From Owenia fusiformis (lineage: Eukaryota; Annelida; Polychaeta; Sabellida; Oweniidae), in assembly GCA_903813345.2 (NCBI GenBank), contig CAIIXF020000004.1:20928477-20992476 (forward strand): 64,000 nucleotides of DNA, written 5' to 3'. Shown piece after piece: positions 42,780 through 64,000 of this stretch (its first letter is position 1; the number at the start of each line of letters is the position of its first letter). The notes below the pieces were generated by a model. It did not search any database. It saw nothing but the letters and a program-made list of their open reading frames with translations, and was not told the DNA's origin. The position numbers and the translations under genes were made by a program.

Positions 42780-43130
42780 ATCATATGAATTTTCCACTCA
42801 ACCCCTATGTTCATCTGGAATTTTTAACCCAACCCCTATGTTTATGTAATTTTTCCTCTCAAACCCAAGTTCATATGAATTTTCAATTCAACCCCTATCT
42901 TCATATTTGCACTCACCCCTATATGTTCATCTGGAATTTTCCCCTAAACCCCTATGTTCATCTGGAATTTTCCACCCAGACGATGTCTTAATTACCCACT
43001 TTCCACCCAACCCCTATGTTCATCTGGAATTTTCCCCTTAACCCCTATGTTCATCTGGAATTTTCTACCCAGAACCTGTGTTAATTTGCCACTTTCCACC
43101 CAACCCCTATGTTCATCTGGAATTTTACCA
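42780..43130. repeat. Minisatellite in the likely cullin-4 3' UTR
   Basis: About ten diverged copies of a ~33-bp unit near CCCCTATGTTCATCTGGAAT, beginning about 150 bp after the cullin-4 stop. Possible polyadenylation signal AATAAA at 43191, and another at 45180. Confidence 0.75.
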
Positions 43131-43199
43131 CACAATTCTTATACTCCTCTCACTTATGTAGTATAAGGACTTGCTATAGGAGTTTATAGAATAAAGGGC

Positions 43200-46100
43200 T
43201 AAAATACAGCAAAATAAGATCACTTATGAATTGGCCCCCTGTATTTACATTGTCAAAATCTGTGCCCCTTCTCCTTCTATGGCAAATGATAGATTTATTG
43301 TTATTTTAGCCAATATACACACTATACCGCCAATGAAATTGTAAACCAAAACATAGTCAACTTATCTTTTATTTAGGTGAATGGATAAAAATAAGATGCA
43401 ATACAATTTGTTAATACGTAGTCGAGTTGTAAATATTATATGTGGTTAAGCACCATGGTACTGTAAAGCCTCCTCTGTTTTGTTGCAATGGTTTTGCATC
43501 ATGGGTAAACTATGGTGCCAAACTTAGAGTCAATTAGATGAGTTGAAAGAGTGACACGGAGGATTATAAAAAGTGTGACATGAGATATAAAGTGTGACGT
43601 GAGTTGTAAATTGGGACAACAATCAATAAGTGTCACACATAAGTGGCTCACAATGTCATTACAAAGCAGTAAACTGTTATTACACATGTATAGAAATGAT
43701 ATTTTTGTAAGTAATAAAAAGCTAGGTTTAGAATAGGGTGACTAAACCACTCCAAATTCTCATTTATTGCGCCAAGTTTGAACTGTATATCTTGCTGGTC
43801 ATGCAAATTTCTGAAATCTTTTCTGACAAAAGTTCTTCAATTTGGAATTTTCCCACCAGAGCTTGAGCTAAGGGCTGATCTTCTGGTCTTTTTCCAGGTA
43901 ACTTTTGAAACGAACCAGATGATTTTTACAGTTGGTATAGGAAAATAACATGGTCCGTAGTGCCATTTTGACCAGCTGGTCTCAGAAGCTCAGCTCAAAC
44001 CCTGGTTCCTACTGATGCTTTGTTTCACGACTTCCAATCCATTTGGGCCAAAGTAAATAAATCAATGTTGAGCATCTAAACATTAATTTCATATGAAAGT
44101 CCATGAACATTGAAATGAGGTCTAAACTACATTTACGGAAAAATGAGCGATGTTTCTAGATTCTAGTTTCATGTTACATAATTAGCCAAAATGAAAAGCT
44201 TAAAAGCCTTAAGTTTTCAAATCTAATAAAATAATGATAAAATTTAATTTCTAGCCTTATTTAGTTGTACAGTTGACATAAACATGGAATTAATTTCTCT
44301 GGCTTTATTTCTATTTTGTTGAAATTATCATGACCAGCTTGTGTTTACAACAACCTTTGTTTGCCAAAGTTTTAGGCTCAGTTTGGAGGCAGTAATTTTG
44401 AAGTTTTATAACGTTGATCATTTACATATAGATTCAAGTTTTAATGTACATAGGCCTAATTTTTGAAGAAATGAAGCTCCAATGGTAAGTCAATCAGTGG
44501 TAAATCAGACCAGTTTGAATTTCACATTTACGATCTCAGCATTCTTTTGAAAATTGGTTTCACATCTAATTTCTGTATATTTTTAATAATTTTGATTGAA
44601 TTTGAGACCTCAAATGCACTACTGAAAATGCCATGGAGGTATTGGCTATATATATGGTAAATCTGATCAGTTTGAATTTCACATTTACGATCTCAGCATT
44701 CTTTTGAAAATTGGTTTCACATCTAATTTCTGTAGATTTTTAATAATTTTGATTGAATTTAAGACCTCAAATGCACTACTGAAAATGCCATGGAGGTATT
44801 GGCTATATATATTGGTAATAAATGGCCTTGCAAAGCAACTGCAAATCCATCTCAGCACTTACTTTCATAATGACTATTTTGTATGGTTTTATGGATTATT
44901 CTATAATAATAACATTTGCAATATAACATTAACCTGGATTATAATGCCATTTTAGTCATGCTATTTCTCTGTTTAACATGACTCTAACTTGTCATTTCCC
45001 ATTTCAGTTACTTTCAAAGTCCTCCATTGTAATCTCTCTTGAAGCATGATTTAAAGTGGCATTATATACATGGTTTATGTCTTGTTTTACACCCTGAATT
45101 CACTACTGAACATGTACCTGAATATATTCATATTTATTGTATGTGATGTGAACATGAGAGTTTGCATATTTTACCTCGAAATAAAAGAATTTGGCAAATA
45201 TTTTAAATTATTGTTTTGTGCCCAATTTGTTTTAATATTCTAGTAAAATAGTACTCATTAACAGAGTTTTATATGTCACCACTACATGCAATACAAAAGT
45301 TGACATATTGTTATACTCTACAACTTTTTTGTTGACACTGTTCAGAGGTTGGCATTCAGTGGTTGGTGTTCTGTGATTTGCATCTGCAACGAATGACAGG
45401 CGGTGACATTTTGCATGTTATGCCTTGTTATTATTTGAAACCATAAAGTATTAAATGGATTGAGAAATTATTTATCTTGAAAGCCAAATGACAAAACATA
45501 CAGAACATGGCAGCCCCAATTCAAAGTCTAAGATAGTTTCCAGATATGAGTGATTGGCAGCCTCATTTCAGTCTAGGATACAAGATGAGTGAATTAAATC
45601 ATCCACAATTCATTCAATGTTAATGGTAAAAACTAATCTTTTGACCTGCATAAGCACATGCCTTGCTATTCCCCATGCTATTTATAGGTCTTCACTCAAC
45701 TGCCAACTTGAAATTATGAAATCGTTGAGAGTAGTCAATTTCACTGAATCACTCCTTTATAGCAGTCTATGGTCAGTTATGGAATCTAAAAAAGCATTGC
45801 ACTTGGTTCTAATTTTAAGAAAGCAGATGATTTGAAAACTGTGTTTTGATTTAATATATGAAATATACGCTTAAAGCGTTCAGATTAGGAGTTGTTCACA
45901 TTTCGAGGTTTTTGCATTCGCAAGATTCCGGATTCTGAAGAAATGTGAACACATTCTCGGTACATACATCTACATACAATATATGAAAATATTGACATTT
46001 TAAGATCATATTATGGTTATGTTGCGATATCACTTGAAAATATTTTCCTCTGTGGAAATTTAGAACATTTTGGATCTTTGGATCACAATTACTTTGCAAC

Positions 46101-46470
46101 TAACAGAGATAGGATGCTAGTTTTTACGCCATAATATGCGGGATTCAAAACCAAAAGTCAGAAAATATTAGTTCTTTAAAGACTGCAGCTTAAGAAATTG
46201 TCAGGGGAAGGGTATTGAATGGTTAAAGAATCGCGGGTGTTGAAAATCACATTTTATCCATTTTCAGTAATTTTTGGTTCGGCCTTATAATTTCCGCAAA
46301 TTTCAAGACAAAGAAAAATGTATGGTACCAACAAAAACTTTAGCCCTTCCTCTATAACATGTGAAAATATGAAAGGATTCCCGCAATTAATAAGGGAAAT
46401 ATGGCCCATTGCAGGGGTTCACTTTTTTGGACCTCCCTGTAGTTCAGTTTTCTATTTTTGCCAAAAATCA
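43200..46470. other. Intergenic space between convergent CUL4 and NDUFA1; no gene seen
   Basis: AT-rich. It contains a ~165-bp direct duplication (44506-44815) and fragments related to 51310-51430 at 43872-43990 (GGTATAGGAAAATAACAT, TTTTGACCAGCTGGTC). I see no supported exon or RNA gene. Confidence 0.5.
44506..44815. repeat. ~165-bp tandem duplication
   Basis: The block with ATCTCAGCATTCTTTTGAAA through GCCATGGAGGTATTGGCTAT occurs at 44533-44650 and again at 44691-44808, nearly identical, indicating a recent duplication. Confidence 0.85.
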
Positions 46471-46474
46471 AATT

Positions 46475-46550
46475 ATGCCGTGTAAATTATATTTACCAAA
46501 ATGAATGTCTCCAAGGCTCTATACCAGCAAATGTATGATACAACAAATTC
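46475..46550. repeat. Dispersed repeat fragment
   Basis: Near-identical to 49783-49850 (TTTACCAAAATGAATGTCTC, then CTCTATACCAGCAAATGTAT). Same family as 10720-10965 and 34475-34745. Confidence 0.7.
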
Positions 46551-47146
46551 TAACAACAATTTTGTTTATGCTATAACATTTGACTATTTATTATATTTAC
46601 AAATAACACTTGTGAAGTATACCAAAACAAAATCAAAAGGGAAAATTAAAGTTCTGATAAACACCATTTTTGTCTGAACTACTAAAGATTAATTAGAAAT
46701 AAATAGATGAGTTTTTTTCCAATAAGAAAACACAAACAAAAACCTATGCATGAAATTGTATTTAACTGCAAGCAAATTACCATTTATCTAATTATTATGC
46801 CACTCGATATTGCTTTTTAATATAATAAATGGTATACTAATGGCAGGATCAAGATTTATGGATGCATTAGATGAACACTATTTCACTAAACACAGATTGT
46901 GTTGCATTATTTTCTATTGTCTCAGGTCATCCTATATAATATTGTCATACAATTAGCAGAAATCTTGTCATATTTCAAAGAGTTCCAGATGAAGTTTGCG
47001 AATAACCATATTTGGTAATGAAGTAAGTACTGTCATATTTAGGGGTATGGACTTTTCTTCAGGAGATCCATACTTCAGGTGCGTTCCAAGTGATATTGAT
47101 GACGAGCAAAGGATCGAATTTGGCATCTAAGACTTTAATTTCCTAT

Positions 47147-50100
47147 TTATTTGATAAGTTTGTCTGGTATAGACTCCAATCCCTGAAAAAACAAAACAAA
47201 CATTAGCACATACAATTATCAAACATCAAATGACAAAGGCAACAAACAACAGATGCAAGTTAAAGTATTCTTGTGAATTTAAAGACATAAATATGCATAT
47301 TCATGGTGTATTTTAATTAAATGGATGCCACAAAATGCCTTTATCTCATGATCTACATATTTAAGTTGCACGTCATTGTTTGCACTGTCAGTGGTTTTAA
47401 ATGAAAACATCTGTAATATCTAGTATTACATACTAGGCCTTCTTTATCTCCACAAAATTCAACTATATGTCATCATACAGGGTGATCAATAAATAAGGTA
47501 AAAGTATCTGGTATTTTGTAAATATTGGTCCAAACATCCTGAAATTTGGTCAGAATATACTTTGTACATTTCTAAATTAAAATATTTGAATATATAACTT
47601 CTGCCATATGATTGGTTAATATTATAGTAACCATGGCAACTGGAGTCGGGGGTACCCGGGGCAATTTTATTGCATCCAATTTGAACAAAAAATGATAAAA
47701 AGCACATCTTTTTCAAACTGAAAAGAAATACATGTCGGTACCAGCATTTATTGTTTCTATAATACTTTGTTTTCATTGTTACATATTTTCTTGCAAATTT
47801 GATGTTTGATGTCACGGAAAAGATAAATATATAATGAAAACTGATGTGATCAAAGAAAGTCTATGACAAAGGTCAATGATGAAAAACAATACCCACAGAA
47901 GAGATTTGATGAGAGCAAAGGGAAAGAAGCTAAGAGGCCCGCAAAACATTTCATATTGCACTGGGATAATGCTCCATCTCACAATGCTATTCTCATGTTA
48001 CAAACCATTGAAGCACTGGGTTTTCCTCTGTTAGGTTATGTACTATACTCTCCTGACTTGTCCCCTTATGATTTTACCTTCATGGTGAGCTGAAAAGGGA
48101 GTTGATGAAGTTTCTCATGGGAAGACTTGAAGTCAGCTATCTTGAAAATGTGCAGGCTATATGAAAATGGGTTTAAAAAGGTGTTCAAAGACTGGAGTAG
48201 AAGACATGAACTACAGTATATGTTAAAAACAGAGGACATTAAGTAGAGTAGTTATGAAGTATAAAATAAGAGATGCCATTTCAATTGTGATTTGAAATAT
48301 ATTATCAAAAGTGCTTCGACTGAAAATTTAGTTTTTGATAGTTGCCCCGGGTCTTCATGCTTTCTGTTGCTATGGCAACCATAACTTCAACCAATCACAT
48401 CACTTTGATCTGTAACTTGATATATCAATTCAATAATGTTTGAACATTATTCTGTGCAAGTTTTATGAGGATTGGGTAAAATCTGAAGAAATCCCAGATA
48501 CTTTTACCTTATTTATTGATATACTTTATAAAACATTTTTATGATAAAAAGGACTGGATCACCAATTTTATCATTTTGGTGGGCTGGTAGCCAAAAACTA
48601 AAATAATGAACATTTCCAATAATTCCTTTAATATTTATCGAGATATACTAAGTAAGCATATACTAGTAAGCATGGGCATAGCCATGAGAGTGCAGATGAG
48701 GCAATGTTTGAAATTTATTACATATTTTCAGCTAGCACCATCTGTAGAAACAAGTCAAATTATTGTATTATATCTCTAATAGCAAAAATCTGCCTTGCCA
48801 ATTTTGATTCTGACTTCGTCCCTGCTCAGGAATACACCCCCAATCCCCACTCTAAAATCACAGTACCATACGATACATTAACAATACTGTACCATTGGAG
48901 TATGGTGCCGTACAGTGTTCACGGTACTGTACAGTACTGTTTTAGTCTGAGGGACCATACGGTATCATATTTCACTGTACTGTACAGTTTCATTTCCAAA
49001 ATGGTACTGTATGGTATGTTGCAGATTAACTGTATTAAAGGTAAAACATTGAAAAATGAGTCATACCCTAGGTTTATATTCACTGCCAGTGAGCCTCCTG
49101 TCTCTGTGGTACATCCAGTAATCATGTAAGTCACAATCCCAATCTTTTTTACATTTCTGGAACATACAAACAATCAAACTGAAACTAGAACAGAGCAACT
49201 CCATGTAAATAAAAATATACTCAAGAGTCAAAAAGCAAATTGTGACCATTGACCCTTGTCTACTTTAGACGAGAGGTGATCAGTAGGCCTAGGGATCATA
49301 TCTACATACACGTATAGTCCTTTTCAATTGGGCTGTGGGTCAATTAAACCCAAAAATTTACCAATCAAAAAACCATAGCTCAGTGTCACGTGGAAAAATA
49401 CATTCATATTTTAAAAATGTTTGTATAATAGTTTTTCAGATAAATAACAAAAGTTGTTAAGGAAGACTACAAGAGAGTATGCACATTTTATAATATATGC
49501 CAAAGAACAAGTTCTCCAAGAATATCCCCACTTACTTGTGGCATTTTGCATTAAGCATATCCCCCTCCCCCCGAGAACTTAGTCATCAAAATCATCAAGT
49601 TGGATTTTTATCAAACTAATTACAGATTTCTCAATTTTTATTATACAATGATCATTCATTAATATAACACCGCTAGTAGATTTAAAGATTTACTGTTGTA
49701 GAGGAGTTGTGTATTTGGCATATTTTCTTGAATATTAACATTAAATGTCACAAGCTCTTCCAAACTGCTGCTGAAAAATATGCCATGTAAATTATATTTA
49801 CCAAAATGAATGTCTCCAAGGCTCTATACCAGCAAATGTATGATTCATTTCTCACGAGTTTGGGCTCACATTTTGATAAAATGAAGAAAGGGCAATCTTC
49901 GCCAAGTTGGTTTATTTTGGTTTGATTTTTTTATGGTAAGTGGCAAGTGCTCAGGAGTAAAAATTCATCTTCAATTCATCCAGGTATCCTACTTTACGAT
50001 TTTGACAACTAAGTTCTGTGGGGAGTGTTGCTTATCAAATGTCAAAAATAAGAAAAATGCAAATCAACCCAACATTTACAGTAAGGGGAGATCAAAGATA

Positions 50101-53015
50101 CAATCGTTTTGCGTGTAAAATATGAATGTATATTTCCATATGATCAGTGGTAGCCCTATTGTTATCTAGTTCCAAGACTAATGGTAATTGTGAGGGTTGA
50201 ATAACCACCTACGCAGGGCTCTCATCAGGAAATATTTAGGGTGTGGTGCTAACATCTTCAGAATAACCATTCGTGATAAATCATATTTATGTTATGTTTT
50301 ATCCTTTTTACATGCGATTATCCTATATTCAGTCAAGTTTAGACTGTGGAAACAGTCATGATTTGCCAATAGGTTGTGGAGGGAGCTAAATAGATTGTGG
50401 TGCTGCGCCACAGTCTAAAAGCCTGGCGAGAGCCCTGCTACGTCATATTTCAAAAGTTGAAACTGATTGGTTGATTGAAGTGTATTTAACTGCAATTTGA
50501 GACAGTCGCATGTTTTTGCTATTGGGAGAATGTTTGAGAATTGATTGAGGTCAGAAACATTTGCATAGCTAGCACCGTTAATTTTTGACTTTTGAAAAAT
50601 AATGTAGGCTGCTATTTAATATTTAAGTCTTGGAACTAAATAAACCTACTGCAATGAACTGTGGATTTTTATTGCTTATTTTTGGGGTTTTATTGACAAA
50701 CAACACACAATAGAAATGCCAGCCAAATGCCGAAATGGACTCTCATTCTGTGCAGAATGTAATAGGCTATGTGTATGAGATGCATGGCCAGGGGAAAGTG
50801 CAATAAACCACAGTCAGTATGCAGTTATGAATTGCAGCCAGAAGCCCCTGGAACATATCAAAGATAGACAAGGTGGTAATCAATAAACAGAAATTTGAAG
50901 AAGCCCAAAGTTTGATCTAAAATTATTGCATGTCAAAGAAGATCAATTAGTAAATAGGAACTTACAGGACAAATGGTTACAGAATATGCTCACTTTTTAG
51001 TTGCATTTTTAAGGGCCATCAGCAAAAAAAACATTTTGAAAGCTGAGGGGGCCCAAATGGCATCACCAAAACAAGATGGCTGTGGGTCCGGACAAATTTT
51101 GAAATGAGGGAGTTGGCATTAACATGTGAATCAAAGCTTAAAGGAATATTCCTTGCCAGACCCTTTCTCTCTTGATATGGTAGCTATAATCATATATATA
51201 GTTTCCATATTTAGCAAAACATGGGAAAATGTTTTAATATGGTCAATATTGATCATTTAAAAATCTAGTGCTTATTTCCAGTGAGCTGCCATCTTTTAAG
51301 ATTTCTAAGGATTCCAGAGCTGCTGGTCAAAAAGGCATTACTGACCAGTTGCAATGTTATTTTCCTATACCTAGTGAAAAAATCAACTGGTCAGTATCAA
51401 AAGTAACCAGATAATGACCAGCTGTCCGACGCTTAAGGCGTGCCCTGATGTCATCAACTCTCAACTGTCTATAACCTTGCCCATAACAGTATAGGAAAGT
51501 AGCACAAAATCACTTCTAGACAAGTGATCATTACTTTCTGTGCAAAAATATTTTCAGGGCTTGTCAACTTAGAATAAAAGAAGAGATTTTCAGAAGTATT
51601 AAATAAGATACAAAGTTGAAAAAGAATATTTAGCTGGTTTTGTAATTCTTAATAGCTCCTCACCTAATGCTATATGCAAAGTTGAGAGTCGATGACATCA
51701 CTTCCTGTATGAAATTTTAAAAGATGGCAGCTTACTGGAACTGAGCATCACATTTCTAAGTGATCAAATTTGACCATATCAAAACATTTTCCCATGTTTT
51801 GCAAAACATGGCAAGCATATATATGGTTATAGCTACCACATGAGGAGAGAGATGGTTTGGCAAGGAATATTCCTTTAAGATTGCCAGTGTAAAATCTAAT
51901 TTATATGCACAAAAGTTGAAAAATTTTACTTAGTCAGAGCTCAGTAAGGTCTTTTGTGATTAAGCTGACCAAAATTTACATCCAAAAGTCGATTTGAAAA
52001 ATCAACTTTTTGACCTTTCGAAGGTCACTGAATGTCAGATTTGAACTCCTGGCAACTTGTAGATGATTTTCAAAAAAAATTTGGTCAAATTGAAGCAAGT
52101 TGAAAAATAACTTATTTTTACTGTTTTTTGACGTCAAATGTCCCAAAAAACGGTAAAGATTTGATGCTGACATATATTGAGCAATATGTAGGGAATGCTT
52201 TAATCTAGTAATGATTCATTGCAAGAAATGATCAAGTATAAGGCAAACTTTGAGAAACTTGTCAATCACAAAACCTGCCATTGACTTTATACATGACAAA
52301 GTTTCCTGAAAATGACTAAGTCCTACTTTTTGTCAAATTTTATAGAGTAAACACCAAAAACTGTAATTCCAAGAGCTTTGAAATCTTCAGAGGACATAAG
52401 TTGCATATACAGCAACTATTAAAAGTTAATTTGTGCGGCCAATGTTGACGGACGGACGGACGGACCAACGGATGGACGAACAGACGGACGGACCAACGGA
52501 CGGACACCTGGTCGATCCAATAGGCTCACTGTGTGAGCCAAAAATACAACAGTGCATGATGACAGGAATTTGAAGAAAAATTATACTCTCCACTGATAAT
52601 TAAATCATCAAAACATTGAAAAATAGAGTTCCGGACAGTTTTTCAAACTTTGCCATCATTACCAATCAGATGATTGCAGCATTTTGGTGAGAAAGGATTT
52701 GGGGTTTGTCCAAAATCGTAACTGCAAACTGACTGTGTAGAAACTGAATATGAATATAGCAAGATATTACAACATTTCTTTCTATATTGAGATTACTACC
52801 CTTTCCCTTGGCCTATGTATATGAATATATGATGATCATCACTCTCACCGATCAGGCCAGTTCAGTTGAGTTGAATAAAATGAAATATTTTTATTCTTTG
52901 CATTCTCACTTACATGTTTGTTATGCGCAAGCCAGTTTATCCATGGTCCAACAGTAGGTGGTATTGATAAAGCTGCAAAGATAATTGCCGCCGAAGGCAA
53001 AATCTCGTACCACAT
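47147..53015 (-). CDS. NDUFA1: NDUFA1 (complex I MWFE subunit), complete, three small exons
   Basis: Exons on the minus strand: 52914-53015 (34 codons, donor GTAAGT), 49067-49156 (30 codons, acceptor TTCCAG, donor GTATGA), 47147-47182 (11 codons plus TAA, acceptor TTTCAG). Together 75 aa, against about 70 in vertebrates. The start MWYEILPSAAII matches the invariant MWFEI-P opening that names the subunit and continues into its single membrane helix. Exon 2 ends with YWMYHRDRRLTGSEYKPR, exon 3 with GLESIP, both family hallmarks. It is a supernumerary subunit of mitochondrial NADH:ubiquinone oxidoreductase needed for complex I assembly. All exon phases are zero and agree. An acceptor-like TTTATTTAG just before the ATG (53025-53033) suggests a 5' UTR intron. 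Its introns are 1.9 and 3.8 kb, filled with repeats. It is head-to-head with POLR2A. Confidence 0.93.
47480..48527 (+). mobile_element. Mariner-like element with decayed transposase, in NDUFA1 intron 2
   Basis: Ends CAGGGTGATCAATAAATAAG and its imperfect inverse (CCTTATTTATTGATATACTT near 48507-48526) are followed inward by matching TAAAAGTATCTGG / CCAGATACTTTTA. A 76-codon frame at 47863-48093 contains HWDNAPSHNA and then YSPDLSPYDF, which are the characteristic catalytic-region motifs of mariner transposases (the second and third acidic residues). The upstream part of the transposase is missing or frameshifted, so it is inactive. Confidence 0.85.
48845..49020. repeat. Palindromic GTACTGTACAGTAC-rich tract
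   Basis: Many overlapping words of the type TACTGTACAGTA, ATGGTACTGTA and CCATACGGTATC in both orientations, close to the NDUFA1 exon 2 donor. Low-complexity; the nearby open frames are artefacts. Confidence 0.6.
49718..49965. repeat. Dispersed repeat family member
   Basis: Longer copy of 46475-46550 and a diverged relative of 34475-34745, sharing GGCATATTTTCTTGAAT(A/T)TTAACATT, the CTCCAAGGCT block and a GGTAAGTGGCAAGTGCTCAG end. Confidence 0.75.
50214..50437. mobile_element. 224-bp hAT-like MITE
   Basis: Ends CAGGGCTCTCATCAGG and CCTGGCGAGAGCCCTG are inverted repeats, flanked by CTACG on both sides (50209-50213 and 50438-50442). The CAGGGCTCTC terminus is of hAT type although only 5 bp of duplication are seen. 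Sub-terminal GTGGTGCTGCGCCAC palindrome at 50398-50412. Confidence 0.7.
51137..51879. mobile_element. 743-bp element with ~160-bp inverted arms
   Basis: CTTAAAGGAATATTCCTTGCCA is mirrored by TGGCAAGGAATATTCCTTTAAG, and the arms continue through AAAACATGGGAAAATGTTTT / AAAACATTTTCCCATGTTTT to AAGATGGCAGCT near 51290 and 51720. No ORF. In NDUFA1 intron 1. Confidence 0.75.
52430..52550. repeat. GGAC-rich microsatellite with flanking conserved end
   Basis: GACGGACGGACGGACCAACG repeats at 52449-52505, followed by GGCTCACTGTGTGAGCC, a perfect 17-bp palindrome at 52522-52538. Related in composition to 2241-2280 and 56718-56740. Confidence 0.6.
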
Positions 53016-53408
53016 TTCAGGCCTAAATAAAAATCACAACAAAATAATATTATCTTTGTAAAATGGCGTAGATCCGGATACGGAAACTTGGAATTGATGC
53101 ATTCTGGGATAGAAAACTCCGTGATTTCAAATTTGAAACCCCGCGCTTTCTGGCCGTATATAAACAGTCGTAGCGCCATCTGTGGGTCAGTCTGCCTTTT
53201 TGTCGCCCTGTTGTAACAGCTCCGAGAAATCTATCTACGTTATTAGATATTTTAGGATAAAAAGGACAGGGTTGTTAGATATTTTATAATATTCTGATAG
53301 CCATGATCATGATATAATTCATGAGAGACTTTTAAAGGGATTGAAAGCGGTATTTAGCCGTAATTGAAGAAATCATTTTGATCTTTATTGTCAGCAAATT
53401 TGAAAAAC
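53016..53408. promoter_or_regulatory. Divergent NDUFA1/POLR2A promoter region
   Basis: Only 393 bp separate the two start codons. The middle (53140-53230) is the most GC-rich part of the interval (CCCCGCGCTTTCTGGCCG, CGTAGCGCCATCTGTGG). A TATATAAA word occurs at 53157-53164 on the + strand. Both 5' UTRs must lie here, or in upstream exons for NDUFA1. Start sites are not assignable by eye. Confidence 0.6.

Positions 53409-64000
<10,592 letters not shown>

Overview
The window is an AT-rich, intron-rich animal nuclear genome, most likely a marine invertebrate. A lophotrochozoan is my best guess, from the style of the genes, the intronless somatomedin-B/7TM receptor and the abundant short DNA transposons; the sequence does not settle the phylum. 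Coding sequence is a small fraction. Introns are full of non-autonomous DNA transposons, fold-backs and tandem arrays.

Layout. 1-2330: a ~450-bp tandem repeat with a TIR element inside. 2616-11348 (-): the first two coding exons of UPF3 (nonsense-mediated decay), separated by an 8.5-kb intron that holds a nested 6.4-kb TIR-bounded insertion. 11349-11559: short divergent promoter. 11560-42634 (+): complete cullin-4 gene, 21 coding exons that join in frame to 810 aa. 30704-33535 (-): an intronless 943-aa receptor (somatomedin-B domain plus family-B 7TM) nested in cullin-4 intron 14. 42635-47146: intergenic, repeats only. 47147-53015 (-): NDUFA1/MWFE (complex I) in three tiny exons, 75 aa. 53016-53408: second divergent promoter. 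53409-64000 (+): POLR2A/RPB1, first 19 exons (about 1,093 codons); the rest, including the CTD, is beyond the window.

The most unusual signal is a recurring architecture. Nine tandem arrays each sit exactly on an exon-intron junction of cullin-4 or RPB1, and the repeat unit contains the splice site plus adjacent exon sequence (11 donors at 87-bp spacing, 11 donors at 108 bp, 13 acceptors at ~118 bp, 8+3 acceptors at 114 bp, about 20 acceptors at ~35 bp, and others). In donor arrays the spare copies lie 3' of the real exon; in acceptor arrays they lie 5'. Two arrays (114 bp and 87 bp) stay open in frame, so alternative splice-site choice could add 38-aa or 29-aa units to cullin-4; the others mostly lead to stops. 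A second clear finding is a U12-type AT-AC intron in cullin-4 (13380-14344), whose AT-AC boundaries restore an exact cullin-4 alignment.

The four housekeeping genes form two head-to-head pairs (UPF3/CUL4 and NDUFA1/POLR2A), each sharing a short intergenic promoter. They otherwise act in unrelated processes: mRNA surveillance, ubiquitin ligation, respiration and transcription.
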